Counted from the first letter of the stretch, positions 48,005 through 60,882 are shown. The stretch is DNA of 64,000 nucleotides from Antedon mediterranea (GCF_964355755.1 NC_092676.1:19884288-19948287), one strand, 5' to 3'. The notes: generated from the sequence alone by a model not told the origin. Numbers and translations: made by a program.

Positions 48005-48190
48005 ATATCAACTGCATTTCTGCTCAACTTTTGCTCCTAAATAACCGTTTAAATCAGTGGGTGGTCGTTGAGGGAAATCATTAACAGTACTCACAATGCA
48101 ATGGGCACTGGCAGTGAATTCAAACATTACTGCAGTGAAGTTGAGGTCAGCAGCTGTCAATAAAAAGCATTCATTTGTATTTCCATATTA
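48005..48190. repeat. Dispersed repeat shared with 62920-63070
   Basis: 'gctcctaaataaccgtttaa', 'atcagtggg', 'aattcaaacattactgc' and 'ggtcagcagctgtcaat' recur in order at 62920-63070. The element there continues into TAACCGGTTAAA-rich sequence, suggesting a palindromic MITE. Confidence 0.6.
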
Positions 48191-48282
48191 GTCTGTTACA
48201 CAATGTTAAAAGTATAGAGCCTGAGAACATTGTTTTCTGTGTTGCTTCTTATGTATTCATTTCCCAAAATGTGGTAGGACTG

Positions 48283-48615
48283 TTAACGATATATTGTCCC
48301 CCTTAACAAATAATTTTTATCAAAGATTATTTTTAATAGGCCATTTAAATGTGACATTAATTAATCCCTTTCACCAAAAATTGGGCCGAAAAGCGTTATT
48401 TACCCAATAAACTGTAATTTAAAGGGAAAAAAATAACCCAATCTCTATAAACAACAGCATTCTGTTGATTCCGTCTTCTTTATAAGCGGGGTGAGATGGG
48501 GGTGGGGGGGGGGGAGGTGTTTGAGGAATGTGAATAACTTTAATATTGCAACTACAAAATGGCCTATTCCAAGTTTGATTTTGTTCATCAATTTAAGGGA
48601 ACAATAAATCGTTAA
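48283..48615. mobile_element. 333-bp MITE with TTAACGAT ends
   Basis: TTAACGATATATTGTCCCCC at the left; the right end, reversed, reads TTAACGATTTATTGTTCCC. The interior contains a G-run near 48500 and no ORF. Superfamily not assigned. Confidence 0.65.
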
Positions 48616-49179
48616 AAGATTGCTTTTGTAAGTTGTCTGTTTATCAACAGTTTAAGGCAAAGTAGAATATATTGATTCAGAAATTAAAAAAATGATGAGG
48701 ATAGAGTAAGAAAGATAGAATGCGCTTTTCTACTATGCTTGCTATTTCAGTTTAGAAGTTTTGCAATGTAACTGATAATTTTAAAAAGAATTGCATGTTT
48801 CGCTATTATACTAAAGGTAGTTCTACCTTGCATGAATGAATACATACTGTTGTAATTTGTTGTTCCGATTTTTGGAATATAAAAAAATCTTATTATAATA
48901 TATAAAGCATCTGAGATGTTGTAAAGTAAATTCGTTTTATACAATAATATGTATATGAATATGTAAATAGGTTTCAAAAAGTAACTTTTGGAAAGAATTG
49001 TATTAAAAGAAAGAAGAGATAATAAAGTAAAATGTGATTACCAATCAAATATTAATATTGTATAATAATTTAGGTTTTAGTTATTTTTGCTATTCATTTA
49101 ATATGATTTTAGCCTAATTTCTTATATTGCCATAATCCAAGGCCTATTATAGACTTTTTAAAATTTAATATAATATAAA

Positions 49180-51860
49180 CTACTATAGTACAGGGAAAAA
49201 ATACCTGTAAATAGTAAAGGGAAATTTTCGAAAAATAGCCATTTTTCGACCCTTTTATTTTATGAAATAGTTACTATAGCATAATAAACATGCGCAGAGT
49301 CGAATATTAGGTTCTGCACATGTCAATTGCTGTAGTAACCAGTTTTATCTATTTTTTGACATAAATGGTTACTATAGTGGGTTCTGCACATGTTAATTAT
49401 GCTATAGTCCCCAGTTTTATCAGAAAATGAAAAGGTCGAAATTTTGCTATTTTTCGAAAAAATCCCTGTAGTATAGTACAGGGAAATTTTCGAAAAATTG
49501 CCATTTTTCGACACTTTTCTTTTATGATATAGTTACTATAGCATAATAAACATGCGTAGAGTCGAATATTAGGTTCTGCGCATGTCAATCATGCTATAGT
49601 AACCAGTTTTATCTATTTTTTTATATAAATGGTTACTATAGCAAGATAAACATGCGCAGAGTCGAAAATTGGGTTCTGCGCATGTTAATTATGCTATAGT
49701 AACCAGTTTTATCGGAAAATAAAAAGGTCGAAATTTTGCTATTTTTCGAAAAAATCCCTGTACTATAGTACAGAGAATTTTTCGAAAAATGGCCATTTTC
49801 GACCCTTTTATTTTATGATATAAATAGTTACTATAGCATAATAAACATGCGTAGAATCGAATATTAGGTTCTGCGCATGTCAATTATGCTATAGTAACCA
49901 GTTTTATCTATTTTTTGACATAAATGGTTACTATAGCAAAATAAACATGCGCAGAGTCGAATATTGGGTTCTGCGCATGTTAATTATGCTATAGTAACCA
50001 GTTTTATCGGAAAATAAAAAGGTCGAAATTTTGATATTTTTCGAAAAAATACCTGTACTATAGTACAGGGAAATTTTCGAAAAATTGCCATTTTTCGACC
50101 CTTTTATTTTATGATATAAATAGTTACTATAGCATAATAAACATGCGTAGAGTCGAATATTAGGTTCTGCGCATGTCAATTATGCTATAGTAACCAGTTT
50201 TATCGGAAAATAAAAAGGTCGAAATTTTTCTACTTTTCGAAAAATCACCGTACTATAATAGTACTGGGAATTTTTCAAGAAATGGCCATTTTTCGACCCT
50301 TTTATTTTATGACATAAATAGTTACTATAGCATAATAAACATGCGTAGAGTCGAATATTAGGTTCTGCGCATGTCAATTGCTGTAGTAACCAGTTTTATC
50401 TATTTTTTGACATAAATGGTTACTATAGCAAAATAAACATGCGCAGAGTCGAATATTGGGTTCTGCGCATGTTAATTATGCTATAGTAACCAGTTTTATC
50501 GGAAAATAAAAAGGTTGAAATTTTGATATTTTTCGAAAAAATACCTGTGCTATAGTAGAGGGAAATTTTCAAAAAATTGCCATTTTTCGACACTTTCATT
50601 TTATGAAATAGTTACTATAGCATAATAAACATGCGCAGAGTCGAATATTAGGTTCTGCGCATGTCAATTATGCTATAGTAACCAGTTTTATCTATTTTTT
50701 GACATAAATGGTTACTATAGCAAAATGAACATGCGCAGAGTCGAATATTGGGTTCTCCGCATGTTAATTATGCTATAGTAACCAGTTTTATCGGAAAATA
50801 AAAAGGTCGAAATTTTGCTATTTTTCGAAAAAATCCTTGTACTATAGTACAGGGAATTTTTCAAGAAATGGCCATTTTTCGACCCTTTTATTTTATGACA
50901 TAAATAGTTACTATAACATAATAAACATGCGTAGAGTCGAATATTAGGTTCTGCGCATGTCAATTGCTGTAGTAACCAGTTTTATCTATTTTTTGACATA
51001 AATGGTTACTATAGCAAAATAAACATGTGCAGAGTCGAATATTGGGTTCTGCGCTTGTTAATTATACTATAGTTACCAGTTTTATTGCAAAATAAAAGGG
51101 TCGAAATTTTGATATTTTTCGAAAAAATCCCTGTAATATATAGTACAGAGAAATCTTCCAAAAATTGCCATTTTTTCGACCCTTTTATTTTATGATATAA
51201 ATAGTTACTATAGCATAATAAACATGCGCAGAGTCGAATATTAGGTTCTGCGCATGTCAATAATGCTATAGTAACCAGTTTCATCTATTTTTTGACATAA
51301 ATGGTTACTATAGCAAAATGAACATGCGCAGAGTCGAATATTGGGTTCTGCGCATGTTAATTATGCTATAGTAACCAGTTTTATCGGAAAATAAAAAGGT
51401 TGAAATTTTGCTATTTTTCGAAAAAATACCTGTACTATAGTACAGGGAAATTTTCGAAAATGGCAATTTTTCGACCCTTTTATTTTATGATATAAATAGT
51501 TACTATAGCATAATAAACATGCGTAGATTCGAATATTAGGTTCTGCGCATGTCAATTATGCTATAGTAAACATATATCATATGGCAATATTTTCGCATAA
51601 TAATTAAATTGTAAAAAGTGGCTAAAAAATCCCTGTATTATGATGATTATAGTACAAGGAAGTTTTCGAAAACCGACCAAATTTCAACCCTTTTTCGACA
51701 TAACTAGTTACTATGGCTCTATAAGATGATGTACACACAATATATGCGCATATATGGGGAAATTTTCGAAAAATGGCAACATTTTGAACCTTTTATTTTT
51801 TGACATAACTAGTTCTTATAGGCCTAGCTCTTAAATGATGATAACACAACACATGTGCTA
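49180..51860. repeat. Satellite array of foldback units of about 295 bp
   Basis: Eight to nine units recur with period about 295 bp; one unit of about 197 bp lacks half. Each unit begins CAGGGAAATTTTCGAAAAAT and ends with the imperfect complement TATTTTTCGAAAAAATCCCTG-like sequence, and units are joined by TACTATAGTA. Inside are two hairpins with arms GGTTACTATAGCA and TGCTATAGTAACC around a GAATATTRGGTTCTG loop. The last units past 51580 are heavily diverged. Minus-strand frames of 60-90 codons repeat with the units and are not genes. Confidence 0.9.
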
Positions 51861-52296
51861 TAGTATAACAATATTGCTATATTCGCGCTTGCCAAAGTAA
51901 GAAGTTTGGCCAAAATTGCCCTAATGGCTGCCCATATATATAGGAATATTCTATTAGTAGGAAGGTAGACTTGTTTCTCACGATCCATGATTACCCCTTC
52001 CTCCCCCAGCCCTTCTGGAATCTTATTATATGATATTGCAGAAACATCTGAAATGAATAGAAGAGTTATAACAAAATTTAAAAAATCAATGCTGCAGCAG
52101 TTAAACTAGATCCGTATTTGAAACAAATTAAATTTTAAAATGAAGTGAAAATAATTACCTAATTTGAAATGGAATCATCGGTTTAAATTAACAACAAAAA
52201 AACAAAGCTGGAGAAAGAGAGGCAGAAAATTGAAAGTTACAGTAACCAGTTATTAGGCTAATTATTGCATAGAGCATAGACCTAAAAGAATAAGAA

Positions 52297-54059
52297 ATGG
52301 AGGAATCAAAAAGTGAAAAAGGTGTCAAAAGGAAACATGACTCAATTTCGTTGTTGGACGAACAGAAACTACTCAGCGGTAGTCACAACAGTAGGCCTAC
52401 GTTAACCAAGAAAGGCAGTCCCAAAACGAAAGATCAAGCCTTAAAATCCCACGAAGGACCGGGAGTATTCAGCTCTTCCAGTAAAGACCTAGTAGGCCTA
52501 GGTGATTTAGAGGAAGGAGGCGAAGATACGGATCGTAGCCGAGAACCCTTAGCTAAAATTGGGCGATTTGGAAGTGTTACTGATGAAGAACATCATTTGC
52601 AAAAAAGTAAAGAAGATTTGGCACAAGAAGAAAGAGAGAAAATGCAGTAAATAAATATTCAATATTATACTAGGCCTAGGCCCTAGCTAGGCCTATTGTG
52701 TTGTCATTTTATGTAGGCCTATTTATTAACGCCGGTACCGTTGCCATCTTTTTTAGCCATAACGATTTATTAATTTATAGTAAAGTAATAGTATAGCCTA
52801 TGACTACAGTATGTCTATTAAATAGGCTAAAAAAAAAATACTACAGTACTGGCATGGTTTGTAATCTATTTCTAGTTAGCAACCCTAACTTTTCTTTATA
52901 TCATATTGTTATTTATTAACGTACTGTATGTACACAAAATAGTACTGTAAGCTACTCTACTACTACTAGGCCTAGTCTAGCCGGAACCTAATACTATACT
53001 GTACAATATTTTATTTTGGAATATAGTAGATGTCACTTTATAATTATATTCACTCACCATTAATTGCCTTTACTCACCATTGCCTTCTAGGAGGCTTAGC
53101 AGAGCCTCGGTGGGATGTGTTCTTTGGGTCTGGCCCAACATGTTCTAAAGACTAAGCCAAACGAACATGATAAATATTTTGATTTGGTGGCACATCATGA
53201 ATTATAGCATTCCATACACTCAGCGACCAAACAGCAGCTTATATCTACACTGTAACTGTACAAAATGATAATGCTAAATATATTTCAACTTTTCTTTTAG
53301 GGTTCTAGTTGAAGCCTTTTCTGAGGAGCAGCTAAATCGGTATGAGATGTTTAGGAGAGCAGCTTTTCCTAGGGCAGCTGTTAAAAGGGTATACTGAATT
53401 CAAATTTAATTATGAATAGACCAGACATTTTGACATGAACATAGGCAGTTATTTGTACAATTACAAATGTATTGATGCTGTAATTCTAATAGATGGTGGT
53501 CTATACTTATAGGCTCATTGTTATATTAATTTTGTTTTTCTTTTCAGATTATGCAATCAATAACAGGTGGCACAGTGTCCCAAAATGTTGTCATTGCAAT
53601 GGCTGGTATTGCAAAAGTGTACGTTGGAGAAATTGTTGAGCAAGGTTAGTAGTCACTTGTATTAAAATTAAATAAATTAAAGTGCTGTGTGGAGATACTA
53701 AAGCCAAATTATAATCATGTCTTGGGACCATTCTACAGTTACAATAAGATCAGTGCTTCTATGAATGGATGTTCTGTTGAGCGTAGGAACGCAAGTTGAT
53801 CATACCCAGTTACCGTTTTGATTTTATGATTAATCGGGAAATCACCTCACAGTACCTGGAAGAAGAATCTGGTGCTTTTGTACAATACTACAAAATTAAC
53901 ACTAAGAATTGTGCTTTGTTTCTTTCAGGCTTAGATGCTGTAGGTGAGTGTGGCGATGTTGGCCCTCTCCAACCTAAACATATACGAGAAGCTGTGCGTC
54001 GTCTGAAGGCTCAGGACAACTTTCCAACAACAAAATACAAGAATAGTATGTTTAGGTAG
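52297..54059 (+). CDS. TAF11: TAF11, TFIID subunit 11 (four exons)
   Basis: Histone-fold subunit of the general transcription factor TFIID, pairing with TAF13 near TBP. Exons 52297-52646, 53301-53388, 53548-53644, 53929-54059 give 221 aa, close to human TAF11 (211). Residues 1-116 are a low-complexity, acidic and basic tail typical of the family. From about 118 the conserved fold is plain: [20 protein letters not shown], then [19 protein letters not shown], then [15 protein letters not shown]. All splice sites are GT-AG. The ATG at 52297 is the first in the open frame. Intron 3 carries a dispersed repeat (53738-53865), and AATAAA follows at 54173. Confidence 0.97.
53738..53865. repeat. Dispersed repeat, copy in TAF11 intron 3
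   Basis: Partner of 10540-10670: shared 'gcttctatgaatggatgt', 'aggaacgc', 'accgttttgatt', 'aatcgggaaat' and 'cacctcac'. Confidence 0.55.
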
Positions 54060-54172
54060 TATAGGGATAGCCAAGACATAAAGCACAATGATGGTTTTGG
54101 TAGACTTCATACAGCCAGGGGCCTGTAGCTGTATTCACCAATCACACTTAAGCAAGACATTTCCCTTAACTC

Positions 54173-54178
54173 AATAAA
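54173..54178 (+). terminator. Poly(A) signal AATAAA of TAF11
   Basis: Canonical signal 114 bp after the stop codon. Confidence 0.6.
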
Positions 54179-54694
54179 TAATATAATTGGGTATGAAATT
54201 ATAGTCCCACAGGCCTGGATGCATGAAATTGTATACAAGTATGGTGAAATTATGCTCAGATTGTATTAAAATTGTCCAAATGTTCAGTCTATATTAAGAG
54301 GTGGGATACTCAAGGAGTCATTTACAGTATTATTTTATATAATTTCCTCCCGAACCCTATATACACAATTTGGGTTAGATAGGGTATGTGGAACAAGTAG
54401 AGGTTTAGGCCTGCATATAAGATCTAAAAAAAAATTCATATAAATTACTGTACTATGATTATGATTTTTTAAAGAACATTTTGTGTTTTTATACTCAAGG
54501 ATGTATATATTATGTACATACATGTTTAATTAAATAAATTGTAACAGTAATAAGATAATTTCTATATCTTTAATTTCTGCTATCCGTGTCTTCTACCACC
54601 CAGTGATATTGTATACTGGTAGTAAATTTTTAAATATTCTGTTTGCACAAGACATCCTACCATAAGACCACTGGGCAGTGTATGGAGCAAATCC

Positions 54695-55415
54695 GATTCC
54701 ATAGCAAAATCCTTGGCATGTTACAGTGGAATAACACTACTGTAACATAGCAAAATCCTTATAACACTACTGTAACATAGCAAAATCCTTGTCATGTTAC
54801 AGTGGAATAACACTACTGTAACATAGCAAAATCCTTGGCATGTTACAGTGGAATAACACTACTGTAACATAGCAAAATCCTTGGCATGTTACAGTGGAAT
54901 AACACTACTGTAACATAGCAAAATCCTTGTCATGTTACAGTGGAATAACACTACTGTAACATAGCAAAATCCTTGGCATGTTACAGTGGAATAACACTAC
55001 TGTAACATAGCAAAATCCTTGGCATGTTACAGTGGAATAACACTACTGTAACATAGCAAAATCTTTGTCATGTTACAGTGGAATAACACTACTGTAACAT
55101 AGCAAAATCCTTGGCATGTTACAGTGGAATAACACTACTGTAACATAGCAAAATCTTTGTCATGTTACAGTGGAATAACACTACTGTAACATAGCAAAAT
55201 CCTTGGCATGTTACAGTGGAATAACACTACTGTAACATAGCAAAATCCTTGGCATGTTACAGTGAAATAACACTACTGTAACATAGCAAAATCCTTGTCA
55301 TGTTACAGTGGAATAACACTACAGTAACATAGCAAAATCCTTGGCATGTTACAGTGGAATAACACTACTAGTAACATAGCAAAATCCTTGGCATGTTACA
55401 GTGGAATAACACTAC
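54695..55415. repeat. 46-bp hairpin minisatellite, about 16 units
   Basis: The unit is 'aacatagcaaaatccttggc' followed by 'atgttacagtggaataacac' and 'tactgt'. In each unit TGTTACAGT and ACTGTAACA are perfect complements around an 11-nt loop. Units alternate ccttGGc and ccttGTc in a mostly G-G-T order, a higher-order repeat of three units. One early unit is truncated. Confidence 0.9.
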
Positions 55416-55429
55416 TGTAATTGAATTCG

Positions 55430-55805
55430 ATAATGTAATGTAATGAGACATTAATATAGCGCTATTTCATGAAGATCAACAACATTCTTCTTCCCTAAGG
55501 GTCACATCGTGTCATTGGCAGCCAACTACGGGACCATTACGTCTGTCCACGACAGTGTGTGTGTATGAACTAGTACACCGGGGTAACCCGCTACTCGTCT
55601 CGAAAGATGTACTAGGTTCTTTAAAGTGCACACGAGCAAGTTGTGTACACTGGACCTACGGTTTATAGTCCTTATCCGAGAAGACTTGTTTTACCACCAG
55701 AACCATGGAACGAGTGAGCCTCGAACCCTTGCGGATGTTATGGCTATGGAGTACGGTTCCACTGTCTAAACTGCTCGGCCACTCACTCGCTCTAGTTGTT
55801 TAGTA
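55430..55805 (-). mobile_element. tRNA-derived SINE, minus strand
   Basis: On the minus strand the head at the right edge reads GCGAGTGAGTGGCCGAGCAG and GGGTTCGAGGCTC (A and B boxes of tRNA-Ser/Leu type). A GC-richer body follows, and it ends TAGCGCTATATTAATG plus a short tail repeat. It directly adjoins the hairpin minisatellite. Confidence 0.75.
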
Positions 55806-56165
55806 CTGTAATTAAGTAAAGAAAATACACTACTGGAACGATAGTCATGGTAAATTGATCTCATAAACCACTTCAAAAAGGTGCTAATTGGCATGCCATA
55901 CATAGCTACAATTAAAACACGGTTTAACTACGTACATAGCTTTTAATATAATCTACTCACAACTCTATACATTATTTGGGTATACTGTATTAAGACAACA
56001 AAAACTCATAAGGGTTGCCTTGCATATCTCAAACATTCAGTTATTAAAGATATATCTGATCATTTACATTAACATCAGAACCAATATATCTTCAAAAGAC
56101 ATGCAGCACATTGGACTTCAATAAACATGAAAACCAAACTAATTAATTATTCATATTGAAATCAT

Positions 56166-56252
56166 ATGCAAATTAAACATTTGCATGTTTCTTTCTCCAA
56201 TCTGACCACAATGGTAAACTATAGGACAGTATGCAAATGAAAATATTTGCAT
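56166..56252. promoter_or_regulatory. Two inverted pairs of the octamer ATGCAAAT
   Basis: ATGCAAAT (56166-56173) faces ATTTGCAT (56179-56186), and 65 bp on ATGCAAAT (56231-56238) faces ATTTGCAT (56245-56252). ATGCAAAT is the consensus POU-domain octamer. A functional element is inferred only. Confidence 0.4.
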
Positions 56253-56999
56253 GTATTTTCTTGAATTGAATAAAATTATTTTAAAAACCTAAATAATAGA
56301 TTATTCATGAATGCTTTATTTGTTTTAATGAATAAACAATGAATTATTAATTATTCTGTACATTTCAGGTTTGCTCGGTCTATTTTAATCTGTGTATATA
56401 TTCCTATTTCAATCAATATTATCTTAATTAAAAAGAATCTGAATTTAGAATTCATCTGACCAAAAAAAAAACACTGTCAATGTTAGAAAGAAGGATGTTC
56501 CAACAACCCCATGCACACAACAAATTGACATGACCTTGAGTTCATGAAATAAATGCAGATAATAATGTTGATATTACTGGACACAATAGCGTACACCACT
56601 ACATTGTGTGCCAACACTGAAAATATGATATTGAAATTGCACAAAAAAAATATTATGACATAATATTATTAAGTGATAAAACAGCACCAACTTAATATGG
56701 AGCTTTAAAATTAAAATGATTTCCTAATACCATTTTTATTCATCCCCAACTTTAAAATTGTAGCAATCAAGTTTTCAGAGTTCAGGTTTGAAACAAAAAT
56801 GTGTGAATATAAAAATAAAGTATTTGAACAACATAAAATGTTCATCTTTTACAGAAAATACAGATTATTCATACAATGGTTTAATTGTATGCAAATAAAT
56901 AAGTCTACTAAACAACAATTTGGCATTATATACTGTAATGTTGGATATTTCCAAATCTGAGAATGTGCTTTTAAAAAAAAATTTCTGTTGTAATGATGC

Positions 57000-57335
57000 A
57001 TGAGTATAAGATGCATGGGTATCCGATGCACGGGTATCCGATGCACGGGTATCCGATGCACGGGTATAAGATGCACGGGTATCCGATGCACGGGTAACCG
57101 ATGCACGGGTCACCGATGCACGGGTATCCGATGCACGGGTAACCGATGCACGGGTGTCCGATGCACGGGTATCCGATGCACGGGTATCCGATGCACGGGT
57201 ATCCGATGAACGGGTATCCGATGCACGGGTATCCGATGCACGGGTATCCGATGAACGGGTATCCGATGCACGGGTATCCGATGCACGGGTATCCGATGCA
57301 CAGGTATCCGATGCATGGGTATCTGATATGCTAAT
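57000..57335. repeat. 15-bp minisatellite, about 22 units
   Basis: Unit ATGCACGGGTATCCG with variants (gtaacc, gtcacc, atgaacg, gtataag). As the unit is a multiple of three, open frames appear on both strands (up to 192 codons, reading SDTRA or HRIPV repeats); they carry no other protein signature. Confidence 0.9.
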
Positions 57336-58204
57336 ATCCGATATGCTTGTACTAATTACACATTTAAAACAATGCATGCAAACATTTTTAGGTAACTCAT
57401 GAAAATCAGATAAAACTATAATATACAGTAGCAGATGCAGCATATACTATTGTACAGTAACACTCCAGCTTCTCAACTACCTTATTCTATTATTTAAAAT
57501 AATTCATTTAAATTCTTTTAAAAATTATTCCTAAGCATAATTATTGTCACTCTAACATCTGCAAAGAAGTTTGTAGATGAAAGAACAAGATGAATACTTG
57601 TGAACATTTTATACAATTTATCTAGATATTCTAGGCAGAATGAAAATACTCTGCATAAACTAAATTTTTTATTTCTACATGCATAACTTTTTTTAAAGAC
57701 ATACAGTATTTATTTTTACATTTGGTCCAACAACAGAAATAGTAATGTTAATGCATCAGGGTGGAAATGAGTGTACAATTTCAAGTACCATACTTACAAG
57801 GAGTTAAACCCACCTGTCGGTACAGCCCACTCCCTGGAGTAAAAAATGCATCATTCCCCCAGGGGTGTAAAAGGGGTAACAGAGGGTTATAGAGTACAGC
57901 CATAAGTACAGTAGTAGATCAACTATGAAAATGAAAGACTGTTATTAACATCTATACTTTTTATATGTATAGTCACTGATGTCAAATCGAAAATATTTAC
58001 ATTGAATTTACAGTTTTCCTAACAAATATTCATTTTAAATATATGTATTTTTATTTAAAATCAATTATAGTTACAATTTTTTAGAATCTTTTTCGATTTG
58101 TACTGTTAATTTAAATAAATATAATTATGTTTCATTCATGCAAATAATAAATCTTTAAATTTAGTTGTTAATTACTATGTACAGGCGATGCGTTACCACA
58201 CTCT

Positions 58205-58375
58205 TGAGGCAAAACAAGCATATTTGTTAACTAGGTAACAGAGGGAGGGACTGAATCTTTTTCTTCCATCCATTGTCATTATCACAAAACAAACATATTT
58301 GTTAACTATGTAACAGAGGGAAGGAGTGAATCCTGCTCTTCCATCAACTGTCATTACCGCCTTAATTTCTAAATT
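58205..58375. repeat. Two tandem units of about 85 bp
   Basis: 'catatttgttaacta' then 'gtaacagaggga' then 'cttccatc' then 'tgtcatta' occurs twice in a row. A weaker third piece ('aaatcctgctctt') follows near 58400. Confidence 0.7.
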
Positions 58376-59757
58376 GTTTATAACTAAAGTAGGGATACAG
58401 TAAATCCTGCTCTTTCAATAGTTATATCCTTTACATGCATACATTATTCACAAATTAAATAGAAATATTAAATTATCTTTGTAAGGTGTTTGGTGTTGTA
58501 TTATTTTCTTTAATGAACTTAATAAGGTCTAAATGTTGATACCAATTATGTATGAATTTAAGATAAAATGTTGTAAATTAACATCTTTATTGATTTATTA
58601 TAGCGAGGAGCTTGTTTGACTAGATTGTGTTTACTACACGTATGTACACATTTAAAGTCAGCAATCGACTCGCCTGGGAAAATGTCTAATTAAAGTCAGC
58701 CAGTGGCCTACATTCAGTCAGTTTTCACATGCAATTGTTATGTATAGTAGAATGAATATCAAAAACAGACCATGCTTATGTGCCTGTAAATATATACTTA
58801 GTTTGACCTACAGAAAGCCTGTATGGCACCCCATTTCAATAAAGTAGAACACCTTCAATCCAGGGGAGTTCCATTTTAGGGGGGGGGGGCATTCCTGTGA
58901 AACCAATAATCCATAGTGAAACAAATAAAAGGGGAAATACAGTATGTCTTTTAAGACTATGGCCAATACAATCCATGTTCAGGAACACCCTCTATTAAGG
59001 GGACAATTTGTTGGGTCCCAAAGATGTCTCCTTAATTATTTATGGTGGTTAAACTACAATTAAAGATCAACATAAATAACACAGTATCATTGAATTATTA
59101 TGATCACTATTGCACAATTTACTAATTATAATCGGAATGTAGAAATCATAAATATTTGTAACTAAATAAGGTTTACTCTTCTGTAGAAGAGATAGAGGAA
59201 TTTAAACCAATTATTGTACTCCATGGATATATTAAAATCTTGAACAGCAAATTATTTCATACTTTGGATCTGTATGGGTATGTCTCGGTCAACCAATATG
59301 ATAGGAATTTATATCATGTTTGATTAGGATAGCAAAGAAAAATGTCTTATTAGCTATGAAATCAAGCAATTACATAGGAGTAATTCAGACTCTTGGATGT
59401 AGATGCCATTAGAGGATTTTTTGCTATTACTACTTAAAAAAAAAACCCAAAAGAATTGCATTGTTTTAGAATACATTAACATGATATTAATATGGAAGAT
59501 AATAATATACAAATAAGAAATAGTAATAATTCAGAAATAGAGGTAGAAAGAAAAAGGTCAAAGGTGAATAAGAAAAATGCCCAGGTCATTCTGTGAGGTA
59601 CATCCAGTTGAACTCAACTTCTGAATACTTCTGTAGATGGAAGCTGGTTTAGCATGTTTTTAATTTTCATGATCCATATGGATTTTGGTCTTCCTCTTGG
59701 CCATCTTACTTTTCTATTTAACTTTTGCAGAAGCCTCTTCATGGTTTCCTCCTCTTA

Positions 59758-59859
59758 AGCTCTGTCTACACTAGCAAACTAGTTTGACACGAAAAGTGAT
59801 GTGCTCAAATATAATAATGATATGCCCTATTATGGTTGATAATGTAGACAGGTCGAGCT
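59758..59859. mobile_element. PIF/Harbinger-like MITE, short copy
   Basis: TTA at 59755-59757 and 59860-59862; left end AGCTCTGTCTACACTAGC, right end GTCGAGCT with internal deletion. Confidence 0.65.
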
Positions 59860-60694
59860 TTAGAGGTTCTTCTGTACATATTTTTAACTGTGATTTATTC
59901 TTGTATCCTTTTTCAAGCATCTGTACAGTGCCTTGTATGATCAACATCATTTGTAGATAATTCAATATGACAACGTTTGCTTTCACCTTTCAACCTTTGC
60001 TGATGTACGATCCATTATTAGTTGTGCTTTCAGCTTTTTAATTCTCGTTGAGCATATAACTGACAAAAAAACATAGCAGTTCAAAATCACCGATCCATTA
60101 AAACATTGCAGAACCTTCCGAGAGAAAGTTATTTTTAGTTTCTATATTCCAATCAGAATATTAATATAAACAGAAAACTATGTTGTTCTATCGCTATAAA
60201 TATCTGAATTAACTGAAAAATAAATAATACGAGTTGATGGATTAATGACTAAATCCTGTATTAAGACTGTTGATTAAGACAGATTAACCCAACTTGTCCA
60301 TTCCACAAAATCATTGTGTTCGATCCATTTTCCAATGAATGTATTGGTTGATGTGGTCACATCTGAAACTATGTTTGGATGCTTACATCATGTACAAAGC
60401 TAGATGATATAGTAAATCCAGTTAGCTTAATATTTCATCATTAGTGGATATGCAACACTTCAGTTTAAAGCCAACGAAATCAGATCAATAGTCCATAGTG
60501 ATTGAAATCTATTTTTGTTTTCACTAAAAACATTATTTTAAAATTCTGATAAAGACTTGATAACTACTTGATCGCAAATCTTCAAAATCAAATAATATAT
60601 GTTTAGTCACAAATACTTTTCTTGTTAAAACTGAGGTAAAGATGTGAATAGTGTTTTAAATATATTTCCTGATTTTGGGAGTTTTTTTTATTGT

Positions 60695-60882
60695 AGAATC
60701 AATCAATATTTAATCGATTGATCAATCAATATTAATCAATCCATGTTCCAATCAATCAATCAATCAATATTTAATTGATCAATCAGTCCATGTTTAAATA
60801 AATCAATCAATATTTAATCGATCAATCAATCGATCGATGTTCCAATAAATCAATCAATGTATCAATTTCAATCAATTTTCCA
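60695..60882. repeat. AATC-type simple repeat with TTTAATCGAT interruptions
   Basis: Runs of AATCAATC alternate with ATATTTAATCGATC. The block ends within a few bases of the PTP stop codon (60884), so on the minus strand the 3' UTR begins with it. Confidence 0.8.

Noticed and set aside
49323-51555. Recurring 60-90 codon minus-strand ORFs starting MTCAEPNIR
   Set aside because: They repeat with the foldback satellite unit and arise from palindromic DNA; no conserved protein features.
54695-55415. Regular direct repeats resembling a CRISPR array
   Set aside because: There are no unique spacers; the whole 46-bp unit is repeated, and the context is an animal nuclear genome.
56865-57443. 192-codon minus-strand ORF with repeated SDTRA-type motif
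   Set aside because: Spans the 15-bp array; open frames exist on both strands, so coding is not supported.
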